DNA of 64,000 nucleotides, taken from assembly GCA_900112325.1 (NCBI GenBank), contig FOLJ01000011.1, positions 62,001 to 126,000 on the forward strand, in the 5' to 3' direction. How positions within the stretch are numbered: the first letter of the stretch is position 1; each line of letters starts with the position of its first letter. Of the stretch, positions 23,581 through 37,407 are shown one piece after another. The DNA is from Micromonospora sediminimaris (GTDB lineage: Bacteria > Actinomycetota > Actinomycetes > Mycobacteriales > Micromonosporaceae). The notes below the pieces were generated by a model. That model worked only from the letters and a program-made list of their open reading frames with translations, was not told where the DNA came from and did no database searches. The position numbers and the translations under genes are program-made.

Positions 23581-26370
23581 TCAGCCGGTGTTGCGCATGC
23601 CGGCCGCGATGCCGTTGACCGTGGTGAGCAGGGCCCGTTCCAGGGCCGTGCCGTCGCTGGGGGCGCGTCGGCCACCCGGTGCGGTGGCCACTGCCCGTCC
23701 GGCCGCACCCGAGTCGCGGTACTGCCGCAGCAGCGCCACCTGAAGGTGGTGCAGCGGCTCCAGGTAGGTGTCGCGTACGGCGAGGGTGCGTTGCAGCACC
23801 GGGGAGTTCTCCAGCAGGTCCGGTGAGTCGGTGACCGCGAGCACCTCACGTCGGGTCAGCTCGTACTCCTGCTCGATCTTGTCGAAGATCGGGTGCAGCT
23901 TCTTCGGGACCAGGGTCTCCACGTACCGCCGGGCGATGCCGAGGTCGGTCTTGGTCAGCATCATCTCCACGTTGGACAGGAACGTGCGGAAGAAGTGCCA
24001 GTTGCGGTGCATCTCGGCCAGCACGTCGGAGAGCCCGGCCTCCCGGGCGGCGGCCAGGCCGGAGCCGACGCCGAACCAGCCGGGCACGATCTGCCGGGTC
24101 TGGGTCCAGCCGAACACCCACGGGATGGCCCGCAGCCCGGACAGCCCGGCACCGGTGTTCGGCCGCTTCGCCGGCCGGGAGCCGATGTTCAGCGCACCGA
24201 GCAGCTCGGTCGGGGTGGAAGCCCAGAAGTACGCGGGCAGGTCCGGATCCTCCACCAGCGAGCGGTACGACCGGAACGCCGACTCGGACACCACGTCCAT
24301 CGCCGCGTCCCAGCGTTCCAACATCTCGGCGGGTTGCCGAGGCCCGGTGTGCAGCAGCGTCGCCTGAAGCACGGCGGCCACGCTCAGCTCCAGGTTCTCC
24401 CGGGCCAGCGCGGGCAGGGTGTACTTGTCGGAGATGACCTCGCCCTGCTCGGTCACCTTGATCGCCCCGTCCAGGGTGCCGTACGGCTGGGCCAGGATCG
24501 CGTCGTGGGTGGGGCCACCACCGCGCCCGACCGTGCCGCCGCGACCGTGGAAGAGCCGCAGATGCACCCCGTGCCGGGCAGCCACGTCGCGCAGCGCGCG
24601 CTGGGCCCGGTGGATGGACCACTGGCTGGTGGTAATGCCGGCCTCCTTGTTGGAGTCGGAGTAACCGAGCATCACCTCCTGCACGTCGCCCCGGGCCGCC
24701 ACCAGCGCCCGGTACGCCGGCAGCGACAGCAGCTCGTCGAGCAGTTCCCCGCCGGAGTTCAGCTCGGCCGGCGTCTCCAGCAGCGGCACGATGCCGATCC
24801 GGGCCCGGCCGCTGTGCACGTCGACCAGGCCGGCCTCGCGGGCGAGCACCACCGCGGCGAGCACGTCGTCCACGCCGAGGGTCATCGAGATGATGTACGA
24901 CTCGATCACCTCGGAGCCGAACCGGTCCTGCGCCTCACGGATGGTGCTGAACACGTCGAAGGTCTTACGGGCCGACTCGCTCAGCGGGGTGTCCGCCGTC
25001 GACAGCGGCCGGCGGCCGGTCAGCTCGTCAGCGAGCAGCTTGGTGCGCTCCAACCGGCTCAGCGACGGGTAGTCGTCGACCTCACCCACCGCCGCGTACA
25101 GCTGGGTCAGCACCTCGTGGTGCTTCTCGGCGTGCTCACGTACGTCCATGGTCGCCAGGTGCAGGCCGAACGCGGAGACGGTACGGATGGTCGAGGCGAG
25201 CCGTCCGACGGCGGTGAGCTGGCCGGAGTTGCGAGCCAGCGAGGCGCGCAGCAGATCCAGGTCGGCGATCAGCTCGGCCGATCCACGGTAGTCGCGCCCC
25301 GGCACGTGTGGGGTGCCCTGGCGCAGCCGGGCCCGGGTGTTGGCGAGCTTGGCCCGGACACAACGGGCCTTGAGCCGGTACGGCTCCTCGGCGTTGACCC
25401 GGCGGAACCGGGGTGCCACCTCGGGCAGCGCGTCGAGGTCGGCGGCGAGGCTGGCGGACAGGTCGAGCGACACCCCGCGCAGCCGGCGGGACACCGACAC
25501 CTCGTTGATCAGTTCTTCCATCGCCGCCTCGGTGGCGGTCAGGCCATGCTCGTGCTGAATGGCCAGCACCTCGCGGGTCACCGTGGGGGTGACGAACGGG
25601 TTGCCGTCCCGGTCACCGCCGATCCAGGTGCCGAAGGTCAGCGGCCGGGCCGTCGGCGAGGTCTCCACGCCGAGCGTACGGAGCGTCTCGGCGAGGTCGT
25701 CGAGCACCTGCGGAGCCGCCTCGGCGTACAGGTCACGCAGGTAGTAAATGGCGTTTCGCGCCTCGTCGGTCGGGTCCGGCCGGTCCAACCGCAGCTCGTC
25801 GGTCTGCCACATCAGGTCCAGCAGCTCGGCCAGCCGCCGGTTCGCCGGGCCCTCGTCGCTGGCGCCGTAGAGGATCGCGTTGGCCGTCTCGGCGTCCAAC
25901 TCGTCGGCGATCGCGCGCAGCTTCGACAGGATCGACCGGCGGGCCGCCTCGGTCGGGTGGGCGGTGAAGACCGGACGTACCGCCAACCGGCGGGCCACCG
26001 AGGCGATCTCCTCGGCCGGCACCCCGCGCTCGGCGATCATCTTGGCCGCCTGATCCAGCCAGCCGCCCTGGACGGCGCGCCGACGGCGCAGGTCGCGGGC
26101 CCGGTGCACCTGCTCGGTGATGTTGGCCAGGTGGAAGTAGGTGGAGAAGGCGCGGGCCAGCTTGGTGCCGGTGGTCACATCCAGCCCGCCGAGCCGCCGG
26201 GCGGCGGCCGGGGCGTCGGTGCGGACCTGGGCCCGGATCTCCTCCACGAGGTCGAGTAGCGGGCGTCCCTCCTGGCGGGCCAGGGTCTGCCCGAGCAACG
26301 TGCCCAACCTGCGGATGTCGGCGCGCAGGGCGGCGTCGGGGCCGTCGTGATCGTGCTGGTCGGTCACCAT
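23581..26370 (-). CDS. ppc: Phosphoenolpyruvate carboxylase
   Basis: The product carboxylates phosphoenolpyruvate to oxaloacetate to refill the TCA cycle. Its 929 residues have all family landmarks: FTAHPTEAARRS (catalytic His, about 137), GGDRDGNPFV, GYSDSNKEAG, HGRGGTVGRGGGP (PEP and bicarbonate site), FGWTQTRQIVPGW, and the C-terminal RNTG. ATG 26370 is only three bases from AGGAG; GTG 26367 at six bases may be the real start. A perfect 14-base palindrome lies 24 bases upstream, just after a likely transcription start. Confidence 0.97.
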   Translation of the reverse strand: MVTDQHDHDGPDAALRADIRRLGTLLGQTLARQEGRPLLDLVEEIRAQVRTDAPAAARRLGGLDVTTGTKLARAFSTYFHLANITEQVHRARDLRRRRAVQGGWLDQAAKMIAERGVPAEEIASVARRLAVRPVFTAHPTEAARRSILSKLRAIADELDAETANAILYGASDEGPANRRLAELLDLMWQTDELRLDRPDPTDEARNAIYYLRDLYAEAAPQVLDDLAETLRTLGVETSPTARPLTFGTWIGGDRDGNPFVTPTVTREVLAIQHEHGLTATEAAMEELINEVSVSRRLRGVSLDLSASLAADLDALPEVAPRFRRVNAEEPYRLKARCVRAKLANTRARLRQGTPHVPGRDYRGSAELIADLDLLRASLARNSGQLTAVGRLASTIRTVSAFGLHLATMDVREHAEKHHEVLTQLYAAVGEVDDYPSLSRLERTKLLADELTGRRPLSTADTPLSESARKTFDVFSTIREAQDRFGSEVIESYIISMTLGVDDVLAAVVLAREAGLVDVHSGRARIGIVPLLETPAELNSGGELLDELLSLPAYRALVAARGDVQEVMLGYSDSNKEAGITTSQWSIHRAQRALRDVAARHGVHLRLFHGRGGTVGRGGGPTHDAILAQPYGTLDGAIKVTEQGEVISDKYTLPALARENLELSVAAVLQATLLHTGPRQPAEMLERWDAAMDVVSESAFRSYRSLVEDPDLPAYFWASTPTELLGALNIGSRPAKRPNTGAGLSGLRAIPWVFGWTQTRQIVPGWFGVGSGLAAAREAGLSDVLAEMHRNWHFFRTFLSNVEMMLTKTDLGIARRYVETLVPKKLHPIFDKIEQEYELTRREVLAVTDSPDLLENSPVLQRTLAVRDTYLEPLHHLQVALLRQYRDSGAAGRAVATAPGGRRAPSDGTALERALLTTVNGIAAGMRNTG

Positions 26371-26393
26371 GCGCTCCTCACGTCAAGTACGAA

Positions 26394-26407
26394 GGACAGC
26401 GCTGTCC
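26394..26407. promoter_or_regulatory. Perfect palindrome GGACAGCGCTGTCC in the ppc leader
   Basis: This 14-base dyad lies 24 bases before the ppc start. A minus-strand -10 box TACGAT (26418-26423) would place transcription start a few bases upstream of it, so the dyad covers about +4 to +17, a typical repressor position. Confidence 0.4.
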
Positions 26408-26440
26408 GACTCCCCCGATCGTATCCACGCGAACCCGCCC

Positions 26441-26490
26441 GGAAGGAAGGGCCCCTTGATAACGCCCTTCGTTTCAGGGGGACCCTGCTC
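26441..26490. repeat. Partial AAGGAAGGGCCCCTT-type intergenic repeat
   Basis: GGAAGGAAGGGCCCCTTGAT (26441-26460) followed by a weak AGGGGGACCC partner looks like one good and one degraded arm of a palindromic element. The remaining 400-base gap between ppc and the cyclase gene holds the ppc promoter and another inverted repeat at 26671-26720. Confidence 0.4.
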
Positions 26491-26670
26491 AGACTTCGAC
26501 GCTGCCGAGGTGCGCCGGCCGAGGGCTTCCGGCAGTCGAAAACCGCTGGTCACCGCCGGTAGCGTCGGGACACGAGGTCGTTGGCTCAGCCCCCGCAGCC
26601 CCGACGTGAAGATCGAGTGGCGATCGTCTCACCCTCCGCCGGCCTGCCCGGTGCGCGACATCCACTCGAC

Positions 26671-26720
26671 ATGCGGGATGTCGCGGTATCCGCGCCGACG
26701 GAAGCCGCGACATCCCGTAT
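26671..26720. repeat. Inverted repeat with three alternating copies of GCGACATCC
   Basis: ATGCGGGATGTCGCGG (26671-26686) pairs with CCGCGACATCCCGTAT (26705-26720), 15 of 16 with one G-U, around an 18-base loop. A further GCGACATCC at 26655-26663 could pair with the left arm instead, giving mutually exclusive hairpins. It is located after the ppc promoter region and 50 bases before the cyclase gene's stop codon. Confidence 0.65.
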
Positions 26721-26770
26721 CCGGAGTTGACCTTGCCCCTGAGTCCACGACGCTCGGTTGACGACGCCCC

Positions 26771-27685
26771 TCAGTCGACGACGGCGAAGGCGCGGACGGG
26801 GAAGGTGCCCATACCGGCCACCCTCGGCGGGGCGGCGGTGAATCGGAAGCCCTCCGGCGGCAGGGCGTCCAGCCCGGTCAGGTGCTCCACGATCGGGATG
26901 CCGGCGGCCAGCAGGAGGCTGTGCGCGGGCCGCTCTCCACCGGCCGCCGGACCCATGTCGTCAATGTTGATCGAGTCGATGCCGACCAGGGCGGCGCCCG
27001 CGTCGACCAGCGCCTGCGCGCCGTCACCGGTCAGGTGGGGCGCTTCCGGGGCGCCGTACCCGGGGGTGCCGAAGTGCGCGTCCCAGCCGGTGTGCAGCAG
27101 CACCGCCTTGCCGGCTACGTCGTACGGCGCCAGCAGCAGCCGGTCCACCGCGCGGGCGTCGGCGGGCAGCCGGACGACGAGCCCGGGCAGGTCGGCGAGC
27201 CGGTCCAGCGGGAAACCGGACAGGTCGGCACCGTCGGCGTACCGGTGGGCGGGGGTGTCCAGGTAGGTACCGGTGTTGGCGATCATGTCGATCCGGGCCA
27301 CGTGGAACTCGGTGCCCGGGGCGTAGTGCTTCCGGGACGCCTCGCGGGTCAGCCACTCGGTGATCTTCGGGGCCGGCCAGCCGGGCAGGGTGGTCATCCC
27401 GTCGGTGACCAGGTGACTCAGCTCGATCAGCCGCCGCCCGTGGACGCCGCCCGGGGCACCGCGGACGGCGCGACCGCCCTTGTGCGGTTCCTCGATGACC
27501 GTCTTGTTGGTGATCCGTACCTCGGAGACCATCAGCAGGCCGAGATGCCGGACGAACAGCGCCGCCAGGTCGGCGTCGTCGATCGTGTCGCCCGGGATGT
27601 CCAGCCGGAATCCCTCGGTGCTCAGGCCGCCGCCGTTGGCGAACGCGACCTCCGCGTCGAACTGTGCCCGCCACTGCCCACTCAC
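26771..27685 (-). CDS. Cyclase-family (kynurenine-formamidase-like) protein with altered metal motif
   Basis: This is a 304-residue member of the metal-dependent cyclase/formamidase fold. The family motif HxGTHxDxPxH appears as NTGTYLDTPAH (about residue 132), so two of the usual His ligands are replaced by Asn and Tyr while Asp and the last His remain. Other landmarks are RLIELSHLVTDGM, LLHTGWDAHFGTPGYG, LVGIDSINIDDMG and a C-terminal PPEGFRFTAAP. GTG 27685 opens the frame; the first 80 residues are unusual for the family. The reaction is unknown; it may hydrolyse a cyclic or formyl amide, or be catalytically different. Confidence 0.75.
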   Translation of the reverse strand: MSGQWRAQFDAEVAFANGGGLSTEGFRLDIPGDTIDDADLAALFVRHLGLLMVSEVRITNKTVIEEPHKGGRAVRGAPGGVHGRRLIELSHLVTDGMTTLPGWPAPKITEWLTREASRKHYAPGTEFHVARIDMIANTGTYLDTPAHRYADGADLSGFPLDRLADLPGLVVRLPADARAVDRLLLAPYDVAGKAVLLHTGWDAHFGTPGYGAPEAPHLTGDGAQALVDAGAALVGIDSINIDDMGPAAGGERPAHSLLLAAGIPIVEHLTGLDALPPEGFRFTAAPPRVAGMGTFPVRAFAVVD

Positions 27686-27757
27686 GCCTACACCCGATCA
27701 CCCCCCGCCCGACCAGTCAAGATCCGCCACTGCCCCTGCCGCCCCCGGGCGAGGCGA

Positions 27758-27815
27758 CAACTTCGGGGAAAGCGCGGCCTCCCTCGCACCGCAGCCTGCA
27801 CCTTCCCCGAAGTTG
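27758..27815. repeat. Inverted repeat CAACTTCGGGGAA upstream of mfd
   Basis: Perfect 13-base arms (27758-27770 and 27803-27815) flank a 32-base loop. It lies in the divergent gap between the cyclase gene and mfd, so it is not placed as a terminator for either gene. CAAGATCC immediately to its left (27718) recalls the 665-744 family. Confidence 0.7.
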
Positions 27816-27878
27816 CGCACGCTCGTGGGGTGGTGGGTGGGCGGGGTGGTAAACGGGGAGACGGTCGGGGGGCGGAGC

Positions 27879-27922
27879 TAGGCTGGCATCCGTACACCCC
27901 CCGTCCGGCCGGACGCGGGGTG
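27879..27922 (+). promoter_or_regulatory. mfd promoter and 5' leader hairpin
   Basis: TAGGCT (27879-27884) is a likely -10. The predicted transcript then begins with CACCCC-CC-GTCCGGCCGGAC-GC-GGGGTG (27895-27922), a hairpin with a self-complementary centre, 30 bases before the ATG. No clear -35 is seen. Confidence 0.4.
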
Positions 27923-27951
27923 ATCGTCGTGTCCCCACCTCGGAAGTGATC

Positions 27952-31641
<3,690 letters not shown>

Positions 31642-31663
31642 GGGGCATGAGAGAGTGACGGGC

Positions 31664-32431
31664 ATGCGTGCTCGCCGTCTTGTCGCCGTCGCCAGCGTGG
31701 CGGTCGGCCTCGTCGCCCTCGCCGGTTGCCGTTCCGAGCCTGGTGTCGCCGCGTACGTCGGTGACCACCGGATCACCGAGGACGCGGTCACCGAGGTCAT
31801 CGACGACGCTCAGGCGAAGAACCCGACCCCGACCGAGGGGGCTGAGGCGCCGCTCGGCGAGGAGCCACAGCTGCCCGGCCAGGAGCCCCAGTTGCCCGGG
31901 CGCAGCCAGGTGGTGAGCACCCTGGTGCTCAGCGAGGTCTGCGAGCGGATCTCCGCCGACGAGGGGTACCGGCCGCAGAGCCAGGTCGACCCCGCGCAGG
32001 TGGCACAGGGCATCGGTCTGAGCCCGGAGACCGGGTACGTGCGGCAGGTCGCCGAGCTGTACACCTGCCTGTCCGGCATTCCGATCGGCGCTCCGGTGGC
32101 CCCCACCGAGCAGGAGCTGACCGACCTGGTCGAGGCGGGCAAGCGGGCCGGCGCGGTGCCGCCCGAGGTGACCGTCGAGCAGGCCGCCTCCCAGCTCGAC
32201 GGGGAGCAGCTGCGTCAGGCCCTGGCCAACCGCAACTCGCTGCGGGAGGCGGTCGAGACGTACGACGTGACGGTCAACCCCAGGTACCGGCCGTTGGTGT
32301 TCCCGGTGCTGAGCTTCACCGGGCAGGCCGTCGCGGTGGGCGTGCCGCTGGGTGAGCCGGCCTCCGACGCGGTAAACGACATCTCCACCCCGAGGCCGCG
32401 GCCCGAGCCGGCCGTGCCGACCGACGGCTGA
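31664..32431 (+). CDS. SurA-N-like lipoprotein
   Basis: This 255-residue exported lipoprotein has signal-peptide lipobox ALAGC (about Cys21), then an N-terminal SurA/trigger-factor-like segment (VAAYVGDHRITEDAVTEVIDDA) that in this family forms the chaperone module before a rotamase domain. The rotamase domain itself is absent, and a Pro/Gln-rich insert with a repeated PQLPG unit follows. It is always found between mfd and mazG in related actinomycetes as far as I recall. ATG 31664 is chosen for the signal peptide. A periplasmic-type chaperone role is inferred only. Confidence 0.75.
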   Translation: MRARRLVAVASVAVGLVALAGCRSEPGVAAYVGDHRITEDAVTEVIDDAQAKNPTPTEGAEAPLGEEPQLPGQEPQLPGRSQVVSTLVLSEVCERISADEGYRPQSQVDPAQVAQGIGLSPETGYVRQVAELYTCLSGIPIGAPVAPTEQELTDLVEAGKRAGAVPPEVTVEQAASQLDGEQLRQALANRNSLREAVETYDVTVNPRYRPLVFPVLSFTGQAVAVGVPLGEPASDAVNDISTPRPRPEPAVPTDG

Positions 32432-32433
32432 GC

Positions 32434-33438
32434 ATGCCCCGGATCGTCCTGCTGGTGACCTCGCCCCGGTTGCCGGCCGGGCTGTTGACGGCAGCCGCCT
32501 GGGACGTCGTACGCGCGGCTCCGGTGCTGGCCGCCGAGGAGAGCGAGCTGACCACGGCGCTGCGGTCGGCGGGCGCCGAGGTGCGGGTGCTCGACGGGCC
32601 GCCGGTGCCGTCGCTGCTGGACGCGGCGGCGGCGCAGGACACGGTGGTCTGGCTGGCCGGCCCGGCCGGGGACGAGTCGCTGGCCCGGGAGCTGGGGCTG
32701 CGCCTGGCCCGCGAGCCGGGGCTGGCGGAGCTGGAGCTGATGTACGGCTCGTGGGATCCGCCGGGCGCGCGGCTGCTGGACGCGGTGGCCGTGCTCGACC
32801 GGCTGCTCTCGCCCGGCGGGGATCCGTGGAAGCGGGCGCAGACCCACCGTAGCCTGGCCGGGTTCCTGCTGGAGGAGAGCTACGAGGCGTACGACGCGAT
32901 AAGCGCCGGGGACACCGACGCGTTGCGCGAGGAGCTGGGCGACGTGCTGCTCCAGGTGGTGCTGCACGCCCGGCTGGCCGAGGAGCTGCCCGAGGACGAA
33001 CGCTGGAGCATCGACGACGTGGCCGGTGGGCTGGTGGACAAGATGATCCGGCGTAACCCGCACGTCTTCGCGGGTGCCGAGGCGGGCACCCTGGAGGAGA
33101 TCACCGCCAACTGGGAGCGGATCAAGCAGGCGGAGAAGGCCCGCGGCTCCGTCCTCGACGGCATCGCGTTGAGCCAGCCGGCGCTCGCCCTGGCAGCGAA
33201 GATCCTGGAGCGTGCCGCCCGCGTCGGCATCACCGCGCCGCTGCCGGCACCGGAGGCACAACCCGATCCGGAAACCGCCCTCGGCGCCCACCTGCTCGCC
33301 GCCGTCGCCCAGGCCCACGCCGCCGACCTCGACCCCGAAGCCGCCCTCCGCCGCACCACCCTGGCGCACGCCCAAACCATCCGCACCACCGAATCAACCC
33401 CACCCCCCACCCCCACCGCCCCCCACACCACCGGTTGA
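32434..33438 (+). CDS. mazG: Nucleoside triphosphate pyrophosphohydrolase
   Basis: The product hydrolyses non-canonical or surplus NTPs to NMP and pyrophosphate. The 334-residue protein has an N-terminal tetrapyrrole-methylase-like remnant (about 1-115) and the MazG domain (about 120-260), with metal-binding EESYEAYDA...EELGDVLLQ and KMIRRNPHVFAG. The last 60 residues are Pro/Thr/Ala-rich. It begins two bases after the lipoprotein stop, so it is co-translated. It ends just before a perfect GTTGATCA-type inverted repeat. Confidence 0.93.
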   Translation: MPRIVLLVTSPRLPAGLLTAAAWDVVRAAPVLAAEESELTTALRSAGAEVRVLDGPPVPSLLDAAAAQDTVVWLAGPAGDESLARELGLRLAREPGLAELELMYGSWDPPGARLLDAVAVLDRLLSPGGDPWKRAQTHRSLAGFLLEESYEAYDAISAGDTDALREELGDVLLQVVLHARLAEELPEDERWSIDDVAGGLVDKMIRRNPHVFAGAEAGTLEEITANWERIKQAEKARGSVLDGIALSQPALALAAKILERAARVGITAPLPAPEAQPDPETALGAHLLAAVAQAHAADLDPEAALRRTTLAHAQTIRTTESTPPPTPTAPHTTG

Positions 33439-33494
33439 TCAAGAAGTTTGCGTCTGCTGACCGGCCTTGGGCCGACCAGAACTTCTTGATCAAC
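33434..33494. repeat. Inverted repeat, GTTGATCA family
   Basis: GTTGATCAAGAAGTT (33434-33448) and its exact complement (33480-33494) flank a 31-base loop that itself contains GGCC-TTG-GGCC. The left arm overlaps the last codons of mazG. Related elements with the same tip but different stems are at 51001-51073 and 56786-56841. Confidence 0.85.
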
Positions 33495-33516
33495 TGGCGT
33501 GTCGGCGGCGGGTGGT

Positions 33517-33522
33517 TAGGGT
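33517..33522 (+). promoter_or_regulatory. -10 box for leaderless DUF885 gene
   Basis: TAGGGT, six bases, then GTG 33529, starting 23 bases after the inverted repeat. Confidence 0.6.
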
Positions 33523-33528
33523 CGGGGG

Positions 33529-35148
33529 GTGGAGCGGTTTCAGGTGGTGGGGGAGCGGGTTGTCGAGGCGTTGCTGGGGAGTCGGCCGGGGCTCGCCGGG
33601 ACGGCGGGCGATCATCGGGTCGACGACCGGCTGCCGGACTTCTCGGCCGACGCGGTCGCGGCGGACCGGGCGATGCTCGTCGACGCGGCCAGCGCGCTTG
33701 TCGAGATCGACCCCGACGACCTCGACATCGAGGAGCGGGTCGACCACGCCCTGCTCTCCGCCCTGGTCGACCGGGAACTGTTCGAGCTGACCGAGATCCG
33801 AGGGCACGAGTGGGATCCGCTCGTGCACAACCCCGGTCCACTGCTGCACGCCCTGCTGTCCCGCCCGTACGCGCCGGTGGAGGTGCGGTTGACCGCCCTC
33901 GCCGGCCGCCTCGCCGCCGTGCCGGATTCGTTGGCGACCGCGCGCGCGACCTTGCGTGACATGCCCCGGGTGCACGCCGAGACGGCGGTCGGGCAGTTCA
34001 CCGGTGTGGCGGCGCTGATCCGCGACGAGGTACCCGCGCTGCTCGCGCAGGCGCCTGCCGGCATCGACCGGATCGAGCCGGCCGCCACCGCGGCGCTGGC
34101 CGCGCTCGACGAGTTCGTCGCCTGGCTACGCACCGGCCTGGCGGCCGACGTCGGCCCGGGGCGCGATCCCCGGCTGGGCCGGCGGCGCTGGGAGGCACGC
34201 CTGTGGCACGAACTCGACACCGAGTTGGGTGCCGCCGAGATCCAGCGCCGGGCCTGGGCGAACCTCGACCGGGTCACCGACGAGATCCGCGCGGCGGCGG
34301 TCGAGCTGGTCGGTGGTCCGGCCGACGACGAGACCGTACGCCGAGCCCTCGACCTGCTCGCCGCCGAACATCCCGACGACCACACCATCGTGGACCTGGC
34401 CTCGATCACCCTGGACGAGACGAGTGACTTCGTCCGGGCCAACGACCTGGTGACCGTGCCGGAAGACCCGTGCGCCATCCAGGTGATGCCGCAGTTCGCC
34501 CGGGGCGTGGCGGTGGCCTACTGCGACGCACCCGGCGGCCTGGAGACAGCCGCCGTGCCGACGTTCTACTGCATCGCACCGACGCCGGTGGACTGGCCCG
34601 CCCACCGAGTGGAGTCGTTCTACCGCGAGTACAACGACCACATGATCCGCAACCTCACCGTGCACGAGGCGATGCCGGGCCACTTCCTCCAACTCGCCCA
34701 CGCCCGGCGTTACGCCGGCTCCACCCGGGTACGGTCGTTGATCCGCTCCGGCCCGTTCGTGGAGGGGTGGGCGGTCTACGCCGAGGAGCTGATGGTCGGC
34801 TGTGGCTTCGGTGGCCTGCCGGTGCGGTTGCAGCAGCTGAAGATGCAGCTACGGATGACCCTCAACGCGCTGCTCGACCAGCTGACGCACGCCGAGGACC
34901 TGCCCGAGGCCGAGGCGATGGCGCTGCTGACCGGACGCGGCTTCCAGGAGGAGGGCGAGGCGGCGGGCAAATGGCGCCGTGCGCTGCTGACCTCGGCTCA
35001 GCTGTCGACGTACTTCGTCGGCTACAGCGAGGTGGCCGAGATCGCCGCTGCCCGGCCACCGCACGTGTCGCTGCGGGACTGGCACGACCGGATGCTCGCC
35101 CACGGCAGTCCACCCCCGCGCCACCTGCGTACCCTGCTCGACCTGTAG
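33529..35148 (+). CDS. DUF885 family predicted zinc peptidase
   Basis: This 539-residue soluble protein has the DUF885 metal signature HEAMPGHFLQ (about residue 380) and, about 35 residues later, FVEGWAVYAEELM, the downstream Glu expected of this gluzincin-like family. RNLTVHE precedes it, and the C-terminus carries the typical FQEEGEAAGKWRRALL and LSTYFVGY segments. A carboxypeptidase- or dipeptidase-like role is inferred from the family; substrates are unknown. No signal peptide is present. The start is set by TAGGGT at leaderless distance. Confidence 0.85.
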   Translation: MERFQVVGERVVEALLGSRPGLAGTAGDHRVDDRLPDFSADAVAADRAMLVDAASALVEIDPDDLDIEERVDHALLSALVDRELFELTEIRGHEWDPLVHNPGPLLHALLSRPYAPVEVRLTALAGRLAAVPDSLATARATLRDMPRVHAETAVGQFTGVAALIRDEVPALLAQAPAGIDRIEPAATAALAALDEFVAWLRTGLAADVGPGRDPRLGRRRWEARLWHELDTELGAAEIQRRAWANLDRVTDEIRAAAVELVGGPADDETVRRALDLLAAEHPDDHTIVDLASITLDETSDFVRANDLVTVPEDPCAIQVMPQFARGVAVAYCDAPGGLETAAVPTFYCIAPTPVDWPAHRVESFYREYNDHMIRNLTVHEAMPGHFLQLAHARRYAGSTRVRSLIRSGPFVEGWAVYAEELMVGCGFGGLPVRLQQLKMQLRMTLNALLDQLTHAEDLPEAEAMALLTGRGFQEEGEAAGKWRRALLTSAQLSTYFVGYSEVAEIAAARPPHVSLRDWHDRMLAHGSPPPRHLRTLLDL

Positions 35149-35180
35149 GCCGCGCCTCGCCCGGCTGCCGGGGCGTCGGC

Positions 35181-35873
35181 TCAGGGGCCCTCGGTGCGCC
35201 GGTCCACCACGTCGGCGCCCGCCGGCAGGTCGAAGGCGCCGCCGTCGACCTGATCGCGGAAGCGGCTCAGCGCCAACTCGACAGGTTGCCCGTCGACCTG
35301 GCCGGTGAAGCTGCCCAGCGCGCCCTCCCCGGTCACGCAGGCGGTGAAGCTCTCCGCGGCCTGGCGTACGTCGACACAGGTCGAGTGGTGGCCGACGACC
35401 GTGCTGCTGCGCTCGTTGATGACCGCATCCGGATCCAACGCCGCGGCGGTCAGCCGCCCCATCACCATCGGAGGAGTGACCAGCCCCTGTAGCTCGGCCT
35501 CGGCGAAGACCACGACCGAGGGCTTGCTGTTGGGCGCGGGCGGTTCCTCAAGCGTGCAGACGGTCCGGTCGCCGTCGGTGTCGCATCGGGTGGTCGCCTC
35601 GTCGGTGACTGTCACCTTTCCGCCGGGCCAGGTGTAGCTGGACCGGGCCGGGTCCTGCGACTGGACGAAGGAGGCGCTCCGCCCGCCGGGAAGCTGGTAC
35701 TCCGCCGAGTAGGTCAGCTCCAGCGCCCGGTCCATCCGCGCGGCGAGATCGTTGACGATGTCGGATCGACCCATGGCCCGTCCGGCGTCGTCCAGCGCCT
35801 GACAGCCGGTGACGGTGAGCAACGCGATGACCGACACAGCGAGCGTACGGAGAGTGGTCGAGGCGGCGGGCAT
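35181..35873 (-). CDS. Secreted lipoprotein of unknown function
   Basis: This 230-residue protein has a signal peptide and lipobox VTGC (about Cys24). The mature part contains a Tyr/Ser/Thr-rich domain (LTYSAEYQLPGG, SSYTWPGGKVTVTDEA) and three cysteines, including one in TCVDVRQAAESFTACV that may form a disulphide. No family is recognised with confidence. It is convergent with the DUF885 gene and divergent from eno. ATG 35873 is chosen for the signal peptide; the frame is open further upstream. Confidence 0.7.
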   Translation of the reverse strand: MPAASTTLRTLAVSVIALLTVTGCQALDDAGRAMGRSDIVNDLAARMDRALELTYSAEYQLPGGRSASFVQSQDPARSSYTWPGGKVTVTDEATTRCDTDGDRTVCTLEEPPAPNSKPSVVVFAEAELQGLVTPPMVMGRLTAAALDPDAVINERSSTVVGHHSTCVDVRQAAESFTACVTGEGALGSFTGQVDGQPVELALSRFRDQVDGGAFDLPAGADVVDRRTEGP

Positions 35874-36094
35874 GGCGACCAGCCTTGTCGATCGGGTCCC
35901 GCTCGTGCAAACCGGTTGCCGGTTGAGGCACGAGAATCCGGGAATGTCCGACCCGTCGGGTACCGGAGCGTGGTCGTTGACCCGCCCGGTCGCCGTGCCG
36001 GGGAGCGGGGACCGATACGCTGCGTTCAACACCTGCCGCTGCCGCACCGTCGCGGCCCAAACCGGACGAGACCACACGAACGAGGAGCGACTCA

Positions 36095-37378
<1,284 letters not shown>

Positions 37379-37407
37379 CGGATGCCGTACCTCGGGGGAG
37401 GGGTGTG

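Noticed and set aside
23893..26259. Long plus-strand open frame opposite ppc
   Set aside because: Antisense shadow; ppc has every family motif.
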